Shown: in pieces, positions 18,999 through 26,362 of the stretch | Numbering within the stretch: position 1 is the stretch's first letter | Layout: every line of letters starts with the position of its first letter | Assembly (NCBI RefSeq): GCF_027941915.1 | Contig: NZ_CP116009.1 | Span: forward strand, 3,348,001 to 3,412,000 | Reading direction: 5' to 3' | DNA: 64,000 nt | From: Ramlibacter tataouinensis | GTDB lineage: Bacteria > Pseudomonadota > Gammaproteobacteria > Burkholderiales > Burkholderiaceae_C | Made by a program: the position numbers and the translations under genes | Notes under the pieces: generated by a model | Database searches by the model: none | What the model was told of the DNA's origin: nothing | Seen by the model: the letters and a program-made list of their open reading frames with translations, nothing else

Positions 18999-19382
18999 TC
19001 AGCCGGTGCAGGCGGTGGCTTCGCTGCGGTGGAAGGACGTGCCGCGCACCAGCGCGATCAGGCCGTCGCCGCCGGTGACGCGTAGTTCCTCACCCTGCTT
19101 TTCCAGCACCAGCGCGCCGACCTTGGTCGGCTGCGTGCGCAGCACCTGGCCCTCGACCCGGCCCTCGATGGTGCGGCTGCGGCCCTTGCGCAGCAATTCG
19201 CCCTCGACCTGTTCGTCGTGCTGGGTCAGCCGCAGGCTGAACTCGCGCAGCGGCCCCGACCCGCACCACAGGCCCGCCACCTGCGCCGGCCCGGCGTCGG
19301 CAGCCGGGTCGCCGTTGGCATGGGCGGCAAATGCACCCGCCAGCAGGACGGCCAGCAGGGCGGACAGGGAACGGGCAGGCAT
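18999..19382 (-). CDS. Exported hypothetical protein (127 aa)
   Basis: Not recognised. A signal peptide (~1-22, MPARSLSALLAVLLAGAFAA) precedes a ~100-residue beta-rich domain: VAGLWCGSGPLREFSLRLTQHDEQVEGELL, RTIEGRVEGQVLRTQ, LVLEKQGEELRVTGG, ending EATACTG. Two cysteines, near the start and end of the mature domain, could form a disulfide. The pattern resembles small lipocalin-like or avidin-like periplasmic beta barrels, but I would not assign a family. It has no obvious operon partner. Confidence 0.6.
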   Translation of the reverse strand: MPARSLSALLAVLLAGAFAAHANGDPAADAGPAQVAGLWCGSGPLREFSLRLTQHDEQVEGELLRKGRSRTIEGRVEGQVLRTQPTKVGALVLEKQGEELRVTGGDGLIALVRGTSFHRSEATACTG

Positions 19383-19514
19383 GGATGCACCTTAGCAAAA
19401 AGGCGACCGCCGGTGGTGGGACGGTGCCGGTTGCGGTGTGTCCGGCCGTCCCCCTCATTCCGGCTGTGCCCGCGGCACATCGTTTGCCCGCTGTCGCATC
19501 CCGCCGGAGGACCC

Positions 19515-20060
19515 ATGAACCGACATCCGATCGACTTCCACCGCCGCCTGGTCGCGGCCGCGCTGGCCGCCGGGCCGCTGCTGGCCGGCTGTGCCTCTAC
19601 CGGTCGCCGCAGCCAGCTGGCGGCCGACGACGAGGTGCTGGCGTTGCGCGCGGCCGGCCTCGGGCTGTACGAGCTGTCGGTCGCGCAACTGGTGCAGGCG
19701 CGCGCCGATCGGGCCGACCTGCAGGCCTTCGGCCGCCTGCTGGCCGAACACCATGGGCCGGCCAACGCCGAATTGCTCGGGCTGCTGCAGGCACGCGGCG
19801 CCGTGCCGCCGCGTGCCATGCCGGCCTACCTGGAGCTGCGCCTGGCGCGGCTGCAACTGCAGATGCAGGCGCAGGACGGGTTCGACCGGCGCTTCGTGCA
19901 GGTGGCGGGCCTGCAGGACCAGGAGCGGTTGCTCGCCTTGCACGAGTACGCCGCCCTGGCCGTGCAGGATGGGGCGCTGCACGGATGGTTTGCCAGCCAG
20001 TTGCCGGCGCTGCGCAGCCACCTCGCGGTGGCGCGTTCGTTGGCCGCGCCACGGGCCTGA
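19515..20060 (+). CDS. DUF4142 lipoprotein
   Basis: A 181-residue lipoprotein. The signal sequence ends at lipobox LAGC (GPLLAGCAST). The helical body, with ALRAAGLGLYELSVAQLVQARADRADLQAFGRLLAEHHGPANAELLGL, is the DUF4142 ferritin-like four-helix pattern. Many members sit near stress genes in soil bacteria; function is unknown. GGAGG (19506-19510) lies four bases before the ATG. It stands alone, with an exported hypothetical gene divergent upstream. Confidence 0.78.
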   Translation: MNRHPIDFHRRLVAAALAAGPLLAGCASTGRRSQLAADDEVLALRAAGLGLYELSVAQLVQARADRADLQAFGRLLAEHHGPANAELLGLLQARGAVPPRAMPAYLELRLARLQLQMQAQDGFDRRFVQVAGLQDQERLLALHEYAALAVQDGALHGWFASQLPALRSHLAVARSLAAPRA

Positions 20061-20138
20061 AGGGAAGCGGTCGCGTGCCGCTTGCCCCGCGCGCGGGCGG
20101 TACGACCGATTCATGCACCCGCCCGCGGTGCGGAACGC

Positions 20139-20195
20139 CTCCTACAGCAGGCGCGTGCCTGAACCGACAGACGCTGCCGGCATGCGGCCTACAGT
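20139..20195 (+). promoter_or_regulatory. TCCTACA-N41-CCTACAGT element
   Basis: CTCCTACA (20139-20146) and CCTACAGT (20188-20195) are 41 bases apart, the same spacing as at 23304-23361. An intervening CCGACA (20164-20169) lies 18 bases before the right box, as does ACGACA in the 23304 copy. It drives, by inference, the small Ser/Arg-rich gene at 20252. Confidence 0.5.
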
Positions 20196-20251
20196 GAGCC
20201 CCGCGCCCGGTGCGCGGTGCGCCGGGGCGCACAACCTGGAAGGAGCGAGCC

Positions 20252-20473
20252 ATGCGATCTTCGAAATCTCCGCCCTCCGGCAGCAGCCGCAGCAGCGGCA
20301 GCCGTGCCAGCCGCAGCCAGGCCAGCAGCGGCAGCACGGGGCGCGCCGAAGCCGGCGGCAAGTTGGGCCGCACCACCGGCACGACCGGCACCGCCAGCGC
20401 CAGCTCCGCGCAGGGCGAGCGCACGCCGGGCGGCAGCAGCCGCAGCGGCCGCAGCAGCAGCAAGAGCCGCTGA
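20252..20473 (+). CDS. Small Ser/Arg/Gly-rich basic protein (73 aa)
   Basis: Not recognised. 73 residues, almost only Ser, Gly, Arg, Thr, Ala and Lys; no hydrophobic core and no signal peptide. Strongly basic at both ends (MRSSKSPPSGSSRSSGSR ... SRSGRSSSKSR), so it could bind nucleic acid or polyanions. A good Shine-Dalgarno GGAAGGAG (20238-20244 region) and the upstream TCCTACA-N41 element argue that it is a real gene. Confidence 0.55.
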   Translation: MRSSKSPPSGSSRSSGSRASRSQASSGSTGRAEAGGKLGRTTGTTGTASASSAQGERTPGGSSRSGRSSSKSR

Positions 20474-20553
20474 GGCGCGGGCGGCGCGCGTCGGGGGCGC
20501 GCCGCTGCGCAGGCGACAGCCCGCCGGCGCCCCTTGGCCGACAATAGACGGCG

Positions 20554-21282
20554 ATGTCCGACCTGTCCGCCCCGATCACCAATCCCTCCAACTTCCGCGA
20601 CCTCGCGGCCAACGTGCGCAGCGTCCCGATCCGCCCGCACGTGCTGTTCCGCTCCGACCACCTCGGCGCCCTGGACGTGCAGGATGCGCGGCAGATCCAG
20701 GCGCTGGGGGTGCGCCGCGTGCTCGACTTCCGCGGCGTCGATGAGCGCGCCACCGCCGTGTGCGCGCTGCCGCAGGTGCAGGTGCACTCGCTTGCCATCG
20801 AACCCACCATCGTGCAGGTGCTGGCCGAGCTGGTCGATGCCGGCGAACGGCTGGGCGAGGCCGACGTGGTCCGCCACATGCAGGACACCTACCGCGGTTT
20901 CGTGCGCACCAGCAGCCACCGCTTCGCCGAGTTCTTCCGGCTGCTGCTGGAGTCGGACGACCCCACCGTGTTCCACTGCACCGCCGGCAAGGACCGCACC
21001 GGTTTCGCGGCGGCGCTGGTGCTGCACGCGCTGGGCGCCACCCGCGACGAGGTGATGCAGGACTACCTGCTCACCAACCAGCGCCTGAAGCCGCCGGCCT
21101 ACGTCTGGCGCGGCCTGGAGCCTCATGTGGCGCAGGTGCTGTGGGGCGTGCAGCCGGAGTTCCTGCAGGCCTCGCTCGATGCGATCGACCAGGACTACGG
21201 CGGACTGGACGCCTACCTGCGCGAGGGCCTGAGCGTGGGCGCGGCCGAGCGCGAGCGACTGCACGCCTTGTACCGGCGCTGA
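20554..21282 (+). CDS. Tyrosine/dual-specificity-type protein phosphatase
   Basis: A 242-residue phosphatase of the Y_phosphatase3 group. The P-loop is HCTAGKDRTG, with nucleophile Cys142 and Arg148. NFRDLAANV (~13-21) and DHLGALD are the usual N-terminal marks of this subfamily, and LDFRGVDER is the general-acid loop region. Relatives dephosphorylate phosphotyrosine or phosphoinositides. The substrate here is unknown. It is a stand-alone gene with 80 bases of non-coding sequence before it. Confidence 0.88.
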   Translation: MSDLSAPITNPSNFRDLAANVRSVPIRPHVLFRSDHLGALDVQDARQIQALGVRRVLDFRGVDERATAVCALPQVQVHSLAIEPTIVQVLAELVDAGERLGEADVVRHMQDTYRGFVRTSSHRFAEFFRLLLESDDPTVFHCTAGKDRTGFAAALVLHALGATRDEVMQDYLLTNQRLKPPAYVWRGLEPHVAQVLWGVQPEFLQASLDAIDQDYGGLDAYLREGLSVGAAERERLHALYRR

Positions 21283-21409
21283 GCGTCCCCGTCGCGCGCG
21301 CCCTGGGCGCCGCCCGGCGCCGCGCCGCCAGCGCACGAAAAGCCCAGCCGTTCTCCTACTTCAACGGGCTGCCGGCGCCGACAGCCGGCGTGGTGCGCGC
21401 CGGATCACC

Positions 21410-22309
21410 ATGCGGGCGACCATGGGCAAGCTGCTGTATCCGCTGATCGGGGTGCCGGCACTCGGCGCCGCCCTGTACGCGGGAGCGATCGCCTGGCTCT
21501 GGTTCCGGCAGGAACGCCTGCTGTTCGAGCCGGCCCCGCTGCCGGCCGACCAGCCGCTGTTCGGCGATGCCGACGTGCGCGAGTTCATGGTGGACGTGCC
21601 GGGCGCGCGCCTGTCGGTGGCGCAGTTGAAGCTGCCGCAGCCGCGCGGCATGGTGTTCTACCTGCACGGCAACTCGGGCAACCTGCGCAAGTGGTTCACC
21701 GGCCTCGACGCATTCCGCGAACTGGGGTTCGACCTGGTCATGATGGACTACCGCGGCTACGGCAAGAGCAGCGGCCGCATCGAAAGCGAAGCGCAGCTGC
21801 ACGAGGACGTGCGCGCGGTCTGGAATGCGGTCGCGGGCGACTACGCCGGCCGCCGCATCGTCGTCTCCGGCCAGTCGCTCGGCACGGCGCTGGCGGCGCG
21901 CCTGTCGGCCCAGCTCGGCGCCGCCGGCCAGCCGCCCGACCTGACGCTGCTGATCTCGCCGTACAGCAGCATGCGCGCGCTGGCCGACGAGCTGTACCCG
22001 TGGGTGCCCAGCCGCGTGCTGCGCTATCCGCTGCCGACCGCCGACCATGCCTGCCAGGTCAAGGGCCCGCTGATGCTGGTGCACGGCGACCGCGACGCCC
22101 TGATCGGCCACCACCACAGCCAGGCGATCCGCAAGCTGCTGCCCCATTGCGAGCTGCTGCTGGTGGAGGGCGCGGGTCACGGCGACCTGCACCAGTTCCC
22201 CTCGTTCCGCAAGGCCGTGGCAGCCGCCCTGGTTGGCCTCGCCGGCCTGGGCGCGGCCCCGATCTCCTACGCGGCCTCCGGCGAGGCGCCTGCAGCGGCC
22301 GCGCACTGA
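21410..22309 (+). CDS. Membrane-anchored alpha/beta hydrolase
   Basis: A 299-residue hydrolase with one N-terminal membrane helix (~8-31) and a catalytic domain. The oxyanion phrase is YLHGNSGN (~84-91), followed by DYRGYGKSSG, nucleophile elbow GQSLG with Ser156, acid region LVHGDRDALIG, and histidine in EGAGHGDLH. This is the BEM46/YfhR-like type. The start could equally be the ATG at 21422 (MGKLLYP); neither has a strong ribosome site. The substrate is unknown. Confidence 0.85.
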   Translation: MRATMGKLLYPLIGVPALGAALYAGAIAWLWFRQERLLFEPAPLPADQPLFGDADVREFMVDVPGARLSVAQLKLPQPRGMVFYLHGNSGNLRKWFTGLDAFRELGFDLVMMDYRGYGKSSGRIESEAQLHEDVRAVWNAVAGDYAGRRIVVSGQSLGTALAARLSAQLGAAGQPPDLTLLISPYSSMRALADELYPWVPSRVLRYPLPTADHACQVKGPLMLVHGDRDALIGHHHSQAIRKLLPHCELLLVEGAGHGDLHQFPSFRKAVAAALVGLAGLGAAPISYAASGEAPAAAAH

Positions 22310-22435
22310 GGGCAGCGACCGGCAGCCGGACCTCGTCGCGCCCAGCGGTGCGGACCGAACGGGCGCAGCGAGCCCCGAGGCGAAGAAAGGCTGGCGGGCG
22401 CCGGCACTCCGGAGTGGCGATCCCGTCGTTGCCGC

Positions 22436-22495
22436 TGTCCTACAGCACCGGCGGAGCCGTGCTGACAGCGCCGGGCCGGCGCGCCTGACTAGAGT
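22436..22495 (+). promoter_or_regulatory. TGTCCTACA-N43-ACTAGAGT element
   Basis: TGTCCTACA (22436-22444) precedes ACTAGAGT (22488-22495) by 43 bases. A CTGACA lies between (22462-22467). The right box ends 38 bases before the ATG at 22534. The boxes and spacing match the elements at 8741, 20139 and 23304. Confidence 0.55.
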
Positions 22496-22533
22496 CCGGC
22501 GACCCCCGAGAAATCGGCACAACAGGAGGTTCG

Positions 22534-22746
22534 ATGGAGTCCGATCACCGCAAGCCCGGCCGGGCAGAACGCACGGCCCGGGATGACCGCACCCGCCACA
22601 CGCCGGCGACCGACATGCAACCCGATGACGCCGGTACCGCCGAGAGCGGCAAGGAGCCCGCGCCGCAGCGGCAGGGCACGGCCGCCGAGAAAGCCATGAA
22701 GCAGGCGAGCAAGACGCCCGCCGAATCCGGCGAGCGCCGCCGTTGA
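22534..22746 (+). CDS. Small charged disordered protein (70 aa)
   Basis: Not recognised. 70 hydrophilic residues rich in Arg, Glu, Asp, Thr and Ala (MESDHRKPGRAERTARDD ... KTPAESGERRR), likely unstructured. AGGAGG (22524-22529) lies four bases before the ATG. The hemerythrin gene starts 9 bases after its stop, so the two are probably co-transcribed from the TCCTACA-N43 element. That association hints at a stress or oxygen/NO-related role, by inference only. Confidence 0.55.
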   Translation: MESDHRKPGRAERTARDDRTRHTPATDMQPDDAGTAESGKEPAPQRQGTAAEKAMKQASKTPAESGERRR

Positions 22747-22754
22747 GGAACGGT

Positions 22755-23264
22755 ATGCCGACCATCACGCCCCTCGAGCCGGACGCCCTCGAGCTGCTCG
22801 ATGCCGAGCACCGGGCCCTGCGCCGGCTGTTCCAGGACTACCGCACGCTGGCGGCTCAGCGCGCGCCCGAGATGCGCCGCAAGGCGCTGGCCGAGCAAAT
22901 CTGCCTGGAGCTGACCATCCACGCCAAGCTCGAGGACGAGCTGTTCTACCCGCTGGTGCGCGAGTCCGTCCGGGCCGGCGACCTGATGGACCGGGCCGAG
23001 GTCGAGCACGCCAGCCTGCGCGAGCTGGTGGTGCAGATCCTCTCGATGGATCCGCACGAGGAGCTGTACGACGCCAAGGTGTCGGTGCTCGGCGACTACG
23101 CGGCGCACCACTTCGGCGAGGAGCTGGACGCGGTGTTCCCGCGCGTGCGCGCCAGCGGCCTCGACCTGCGGCGGCTGGGGCAGCGGCTGGCCGAGCGCCG
23201 GCGCGAGCTGCAGGCGGTGCCGGAGGCGCTGCGCGAGGAACTGCTGGCTTCGGTTCTTGCCTGA
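22755..23264 (+). CDS. Hemerythrin HHE-domain protein
   Basis: A 169-residue four-helix protein with candidate di-iron ligands His19, His56, Glu60, His85, His118/His119 and Glu122 (in DAEHRALRRL, IHAKLEDELFYP, EVEHASLREL and AAHHFGEELDAVFP). HHE proteins bind O2 or NO through a di-iron site, or act in iron-sulfur repair. ATG 22755 has GAGGA five bases upstream; the earlier in-frame TTG at 22743 overlaps the previous stop and is less likely. It probably shares an mRNA with the small disordered protein. Confidence 0.87.
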   Translation: MPTITPLEPDALELLDAEHRALRRLFQDYRTLAAQRAPEMRRKALAEQICLELTIHAKLEDELFYPLVRESVRAGDLMDRAEVEHASLRELVVQILSMDPHEELYDAKVSVLGDYAAHHFGEELDAVFPRVRASGLDLRRLGQRLAERRRELQAVPEALREELLASVLA

Positions 23265-23303
23265 GCCATTTGGCCCGTCGGGAGGCCGAAGTCCCGCTGC
23301 GCT

Positions 23304-23361
23304 TGTCCTACAGGGTTCGACAGTGCGAGACGACAGCCCCCCGGCCGGGCAGACCTAGAGT
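23304..23361 (+). promoter_or_regulatory. TGTCCTACA-N41-CCTAGAGT element
   Basis: TGTCCTACA (23304-23312) and CCTAGAGT (23354-23361) are 41 bases apart. ACGACA (23330-23335) lies 18 bases before the right box. The transcript would start about 60 bases before the lipoprotein ATG at 23430. This is the cleanest copy of the recurrent element. Confidence 0.55.
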
Positions 23362-23429
23362 GGGCAGCAGGCAGCTGCGGGCTGCCCTTGTTCCTCTCGT
23401 CTTCCCAGACAGCAACCAAGGAGATCCAG

Positions 23430-23843
23430 ATGAAGGCTTCCCTCTTTTCCCGCGGCGCAGCGCTGACGGTGATCGCCGCCGGCGCCATGGCGCTGGCGGC
23501 CTGCGGCCAGAGCGGCAGTGACACGGCGGGCACGAAGTCCGGCAGCAGCACGGCGGGCACCAGTGGCAGCACCAGCTCGCCGCCCAGCAGCGGCTCGGGC
23601 GGTTCCACCAGCATGGGCAGCAGCGGCAGCAGCACTTCACCCAGCACCTCGGGTTCGAGCGGCTCGTCGGGCTCGATGGGCAGCTCCGGAGCCAGCGGCA
23701 GCTCCGGCTCATCGGGTACCAGCGGCATGGGCGCGAGCGGCAGCTCCAGCAGCACCAGCCCGGGCAGCAGCGGCAGCAGTGGCTCGATGGGTGCGTCCGG
23801 CTCCAGCAGCAGCACCAGCACGAGCACCACGACGACCCGCTGA
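23430..23843 (+). CDS. Ser/Gly-rich low-complexity lipoprotein
   Basis: A 137-residue predicted lipoprotein. The signal sequence ends in lipobox LAAC (MALAACGQSGSD). The mature part is Ser, Gly and Thr with Met-containing units SMGSSGSS, GMGASGSSSS and SMGASGSSSS, ending TSTSTTTTR. Composition and repeat unit match the exported protein at 8859, although that one has no lipobox. AAGGAG precedes the ATG. There is no fold to recognise; an envelope-attached disordered polymer is the plain reading. Confidence 0.65.
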   Translation: MKASLFSRGAALTVIAAGAMALAACGQSGSDTAGTKSGSSTAGTSGSTSSPPSSGSGGSTSMGSSGSSTSPSTSGSSGSSGSMGSSGASGSSGSSGTSGMGASGSSSSTSPGSSGSSGSMGASGSSSSTSTSTTTTR

Positions 23844-23898
23844 CCGGCCTTCCTGCACACGCGCCAGGTGCCTGCGTTCGCAGGCCCTGGCGCGTCGT

Positions 23899-24789
23899 TC
23901 ATCCGCCCCGGGCCACCGGCCGGGCCGGGTCCCTGGACCACTCGCTCCAGCTGCCCGCGTACAGGCCGCTGGGGCCGTAGCCGGCCAGTTCCATCGCGAT
24001 CAGGTTGGGCAGCGCGCTGACGCCGCTGCCGCAGTGGTGCACCACGCCGGCCGGGTCGCGGCCCTGCAGCAGTTGCTGGAACTCGGCGCGCAGTTCAGGC
24101 GCCGGGCGGAAGCGGCCGTCGGGTCCGATGTTCTGCGTGAAGGGCCGGTTCAAGGCGCCCGGGATGTGGCCGGCCACCGGGTCGAGCGGCTCGACTTCCC
24201 CGCGAAAGCGTGGCGCGGCGCGCGCGTCCACCAGGGTGTGGCGGCCGTCCTGCAGGTAGGCCAGCACCTCCTGCGTGCCCACCAGCCGCCGCAAGGGCGG
24301 CCCGAGGCGGTAGTTCGACTGGAAATGGGCCGGGTCCTCGCCGCTCGCCATGGCACCGCCCGCGGCTTGCCAGGCCTGCAGGCCGCCATCGAGCACGGCC
24401 ACTGCTTCATGGCCAGCCCACTTGAGCATCCACCACAGTCGCCCGCAGAAGCTCGAGTTCTGGCGGTCGTACACCACCGCCTGCATGTCGTTGGCGAAGC
24501 CCACGCTGCTGAGCCACATCGCGAATTTCTCCCGGCTGGGCAGCGGATGGCGGCCGCCCGAGGCAGCGTCGGGATGCGGGTGGTGGGTGCCGTCGGGATT
24601 GACCATGCCCTGGTCGGACAGCGCCGTGTCGAGGTCGGCGTGGACGGCGCCCGGGATGTGCGCCTGCCGGTACTGCTCGGCCCCCGCAGCCGGGTTGGAC
24701 AGCTCGAAGCTGCAATCGAACACCATCAGGCGGGTGCCCTGGTCCTTCAGGGCGCGCAATTGCTCGGCGCTGATCAGCAGGTCATACAT
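23899..24789 (-). CDS. Sulfurtransferase, thiosulfate/3-mercaptopyruvate type
   Basis: A 296-residue two-domain rhodanese. The catalytic domain is C-terminal, with active-site Cys253 in the loop HHCGSGVSAL (the CGSGV type of rhodanese/mercaptopyruvate sulfurtransferase). The N-terminal domain keeps HIPGAVHADLD and the second HIPGALNRPF. The enzyme moves sulfane sulfur to a thiophilic acceptor in the cytosol. It lies 3 bases after the DMT transporter gene on the same strand, so a four-gene run with the Rieske and LeuD genes is possible. Confidence 0.88.
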   Translation of the reverse strand: MYDLLISAEQLRALKDQGTRLMVFDCSFELSNPAAGAEQYRQAHIPGAVHADLDTALSDQGMVNPDGTHHPHPDAASGGRHPLPSREKFAMWLSSVGFANDMQAVVYDRQNSSFCGRLWWMLKWAGHEAVAVLDGGLQAWQAAGGAMASGEDPAHFQSNYRLGPPLRRLVGTQEVLAYLQDGRHTLVDARAAPRFRGEVEPLDPVAGHIPGALNRPFTQNIGPDGRFRPAPELRAEFQQLLQGRDPAGVVHHCGSGVSALPNLIAMELAGYGPSGLYAGSWSEWSRDPARPVARGG

Positions 24790-24792
24790 GGC

Positions 24793-25680
24793 TCAATGCT
24801 CCTCGGCCGGGGAATGCGGGGCCGCGCGCTCGCGCAGCACGGTGGCGGCGATGCCGCTGCCGATGATCAGGGCCATGCCGAGCCAGCCGATGGCCGGGAT
24901 GGTTTCGCCGAACAGCAGCACGCCGTACAGGGCGCCGAACACCAGTCCGGAGTATTGCAAATTGGCCACCACGAGTGTGGCGCCGTGGCTGTAGGCGCGG
25001 GTCATCGCCCATTGCCCGAGCGAGGCCAGCAGCCCCACCGGCAGCAGCCACAGCGCGTGCCAATCCCAGGCCGAGGCACCGAGCACCAGCATGCCGCCGC
25101 CGCCGGCGATCGCGGACCCGACCGCGAAATAGAAGACGGTGCGTGCCTCGGGCTCGCCGATGCGGCCCAGCGCCATCACCTGCATGTAGGCGAAGGCGGC
25201 ACCCAGTCCGGACAGCAGGCCCACCAGCCCGGCGAAGACCTGGTTCTGGTCGATGGTGGGGCGCAGCATCATCACCACGCCGGCGAAGCCAGCCAGCACG
25301 GCGAGCGCCAGCGGCCCCTGGCGCAGCGCGCCGGCCTTCGGGTTCCAGACCAGCACCGCGCCCCCGACCAGGAAGGCGGCGATCCACACGCTGCTCATGT
25401 AGTTGAGCGTCATCGCGGTGGCCAGCGGCAGGCCGGCGATGGCATAGAACCAGGCACCCAGCGACAGCACGCCCACCAGGCTGCGCCAGGCGTGCATGCC
25501 CGGGTAGGCGGTGCGCAGCGTCGTGCCCTGCTGCCGCGCCATCAGCCACATCGCCAGCATGCCGACCAGGCCGCGATAGAACACCAGCTCGGCCGCGTTG
25601 AACCATTCCGAGGCCACCTTCACGCACACGGCCATCGAGGCGAATGCGAAGGATGCGATGAGCATCCAGAGGGCTTGCAC
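24793..25680 (-). CDS. EamA/DMT-family transporter
   Basis: A 295-residue inner-membrane protein with ten hydrophobic segments in two EamA repeats, e.g. AELVFYRGLVGMLAMWLM and VANLQYSGLVFGALYGVLLFGE. The drug/metabolite exporters of this family carry amino acids, nucleobases or drugs; the substrate is unknown here. The cytoplasmic tail is short (LRERAAPHSPAEEH). It follows the LeuD-like gene by about 30 bases and precedes the sulfurtransferase by 3. Confidence 0.87.
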   Translation of the reverse strand: MQALWMLIASFAFASMAVCVKVASEWFNAAELVFYRGLVGMLAMWLMARQQGTTLRTAYPGMHAWRSLVGVLSLGAWFYAIAGLPLATAMTLNYMSSVWIAAFLVGGAVLVWNPKAGALRQGPLALAVLAGFAGVVMMLRPTIDQNQVFAGLVGLLSGLGAAFAYMQVMALGRIGEPEARTVFYFAVGSAIAGGGGMLVLGASAWDWHALWLLPVGLLASLGQWAMTRAYSHGATLVVANLQYSGLVFGALYGVLLFGETIPAIGWLGMALIIGSGIAATVLRERAAPHSPAEEH

Positions 25681-25711
25681 TTGTTCTTCTTCCTGGAGCG
25701 GGAAGGGAAGG

Positions 25712-26362
25712 TCAGTCGGGGTAAGGGCGCGCCAGCCAGGACTTGGCCGCCAGCCGCCGCTGCTCGAACGCGGCGATGCGCTCGCGCTGGGCCAGCGTGG
25801 CGCCGATCCAGTCGATGTCTTGCGTCAGCAGCAGCGTTTCGCGCGCGGTCAGCGCAAACGCGAAGGACTCGCCTGCGGCCTGCACCTGCCCTTGCAGCAG
25901 GTCGATGTCCACGCGCAGCGGCGCGGCGGCGCACAGGGCGAACAGCCGGTCGATGGCTGCGCCCTCCAGCACCAGCGCGGCGACACCGTTGAGCGGGCAG
26001 TTCTGCCGGAAGATGTCGCCGAAGCTGGGCGCCAGCACGGCGCGGAATCCGTAGTCGCGCAGCGCCCACACCGCGTGTTCGCGGCTGGAGCCGCAACCGA
26101 AGTTCTCGCGCGCCAGCAGCACGCTGGCGCCGCGCAGTTCGGGCCGGTTGAGGGGGAAGTCGGGATTCGGGCGGCGGCGCGAGTGGTCGCAGTCCAGGTC
26201 GCCGGGGTCGAGGTAGCGCCAGTTGTCGAACAGCACCGGGTCATAGCCGCTGCGGGCGGTGGACCGGCCGTACTGCTTGGGAAAGATGGCGTCGGTGTCG
26301 ACGTTGGGGCGGTCCAGCGGCACCACCGTGCCGTCGTGGCGGCCGCCCGCAAACGCCGGCAT
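25712..26362 (-). CDS. LeuD-like isopropylmalate/aconitase-type small subunit
   Basis: A 216-residue swivel-domain protein with the LeuD pattern: VVPLDRPNVDTDAIFPKQY near the N-terminus, then the signature ENFGCGSSREHAVWAL, and APSFGDIFRQNCPLNG. LeuD works only as partner of a LeuC-type iron-sulfur large subunit, and none is adjacent. Its ATG overlaps the stop of the Rieske gene as TGATG (26364-26360), implying translational coupling. So it may be a leu paralogue serving a different hydratase, or a displaced leuD. The length is normal for bacterial LeuD. Confidence 0.82.
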   Translation of the reverse strand: MPAFAGGRHDGTVVPLDRPNVDTDAIFPKQYGRSTARSGYDPVLFDNWRYLDPGDLDCDHSRRRPNPDFPLNRPELRGASVLLARENFGCGSSREHAVWALRDYGFRAVLAPSFGDIFRQNCPLNGVAALVLEGAAIDRLFALCAAAPLRVDIDLLQGQVQAAGESFAFALTARETLLLTQDIDWIGATLAQRERIAAFEQRRLAAKSWLARPYPD

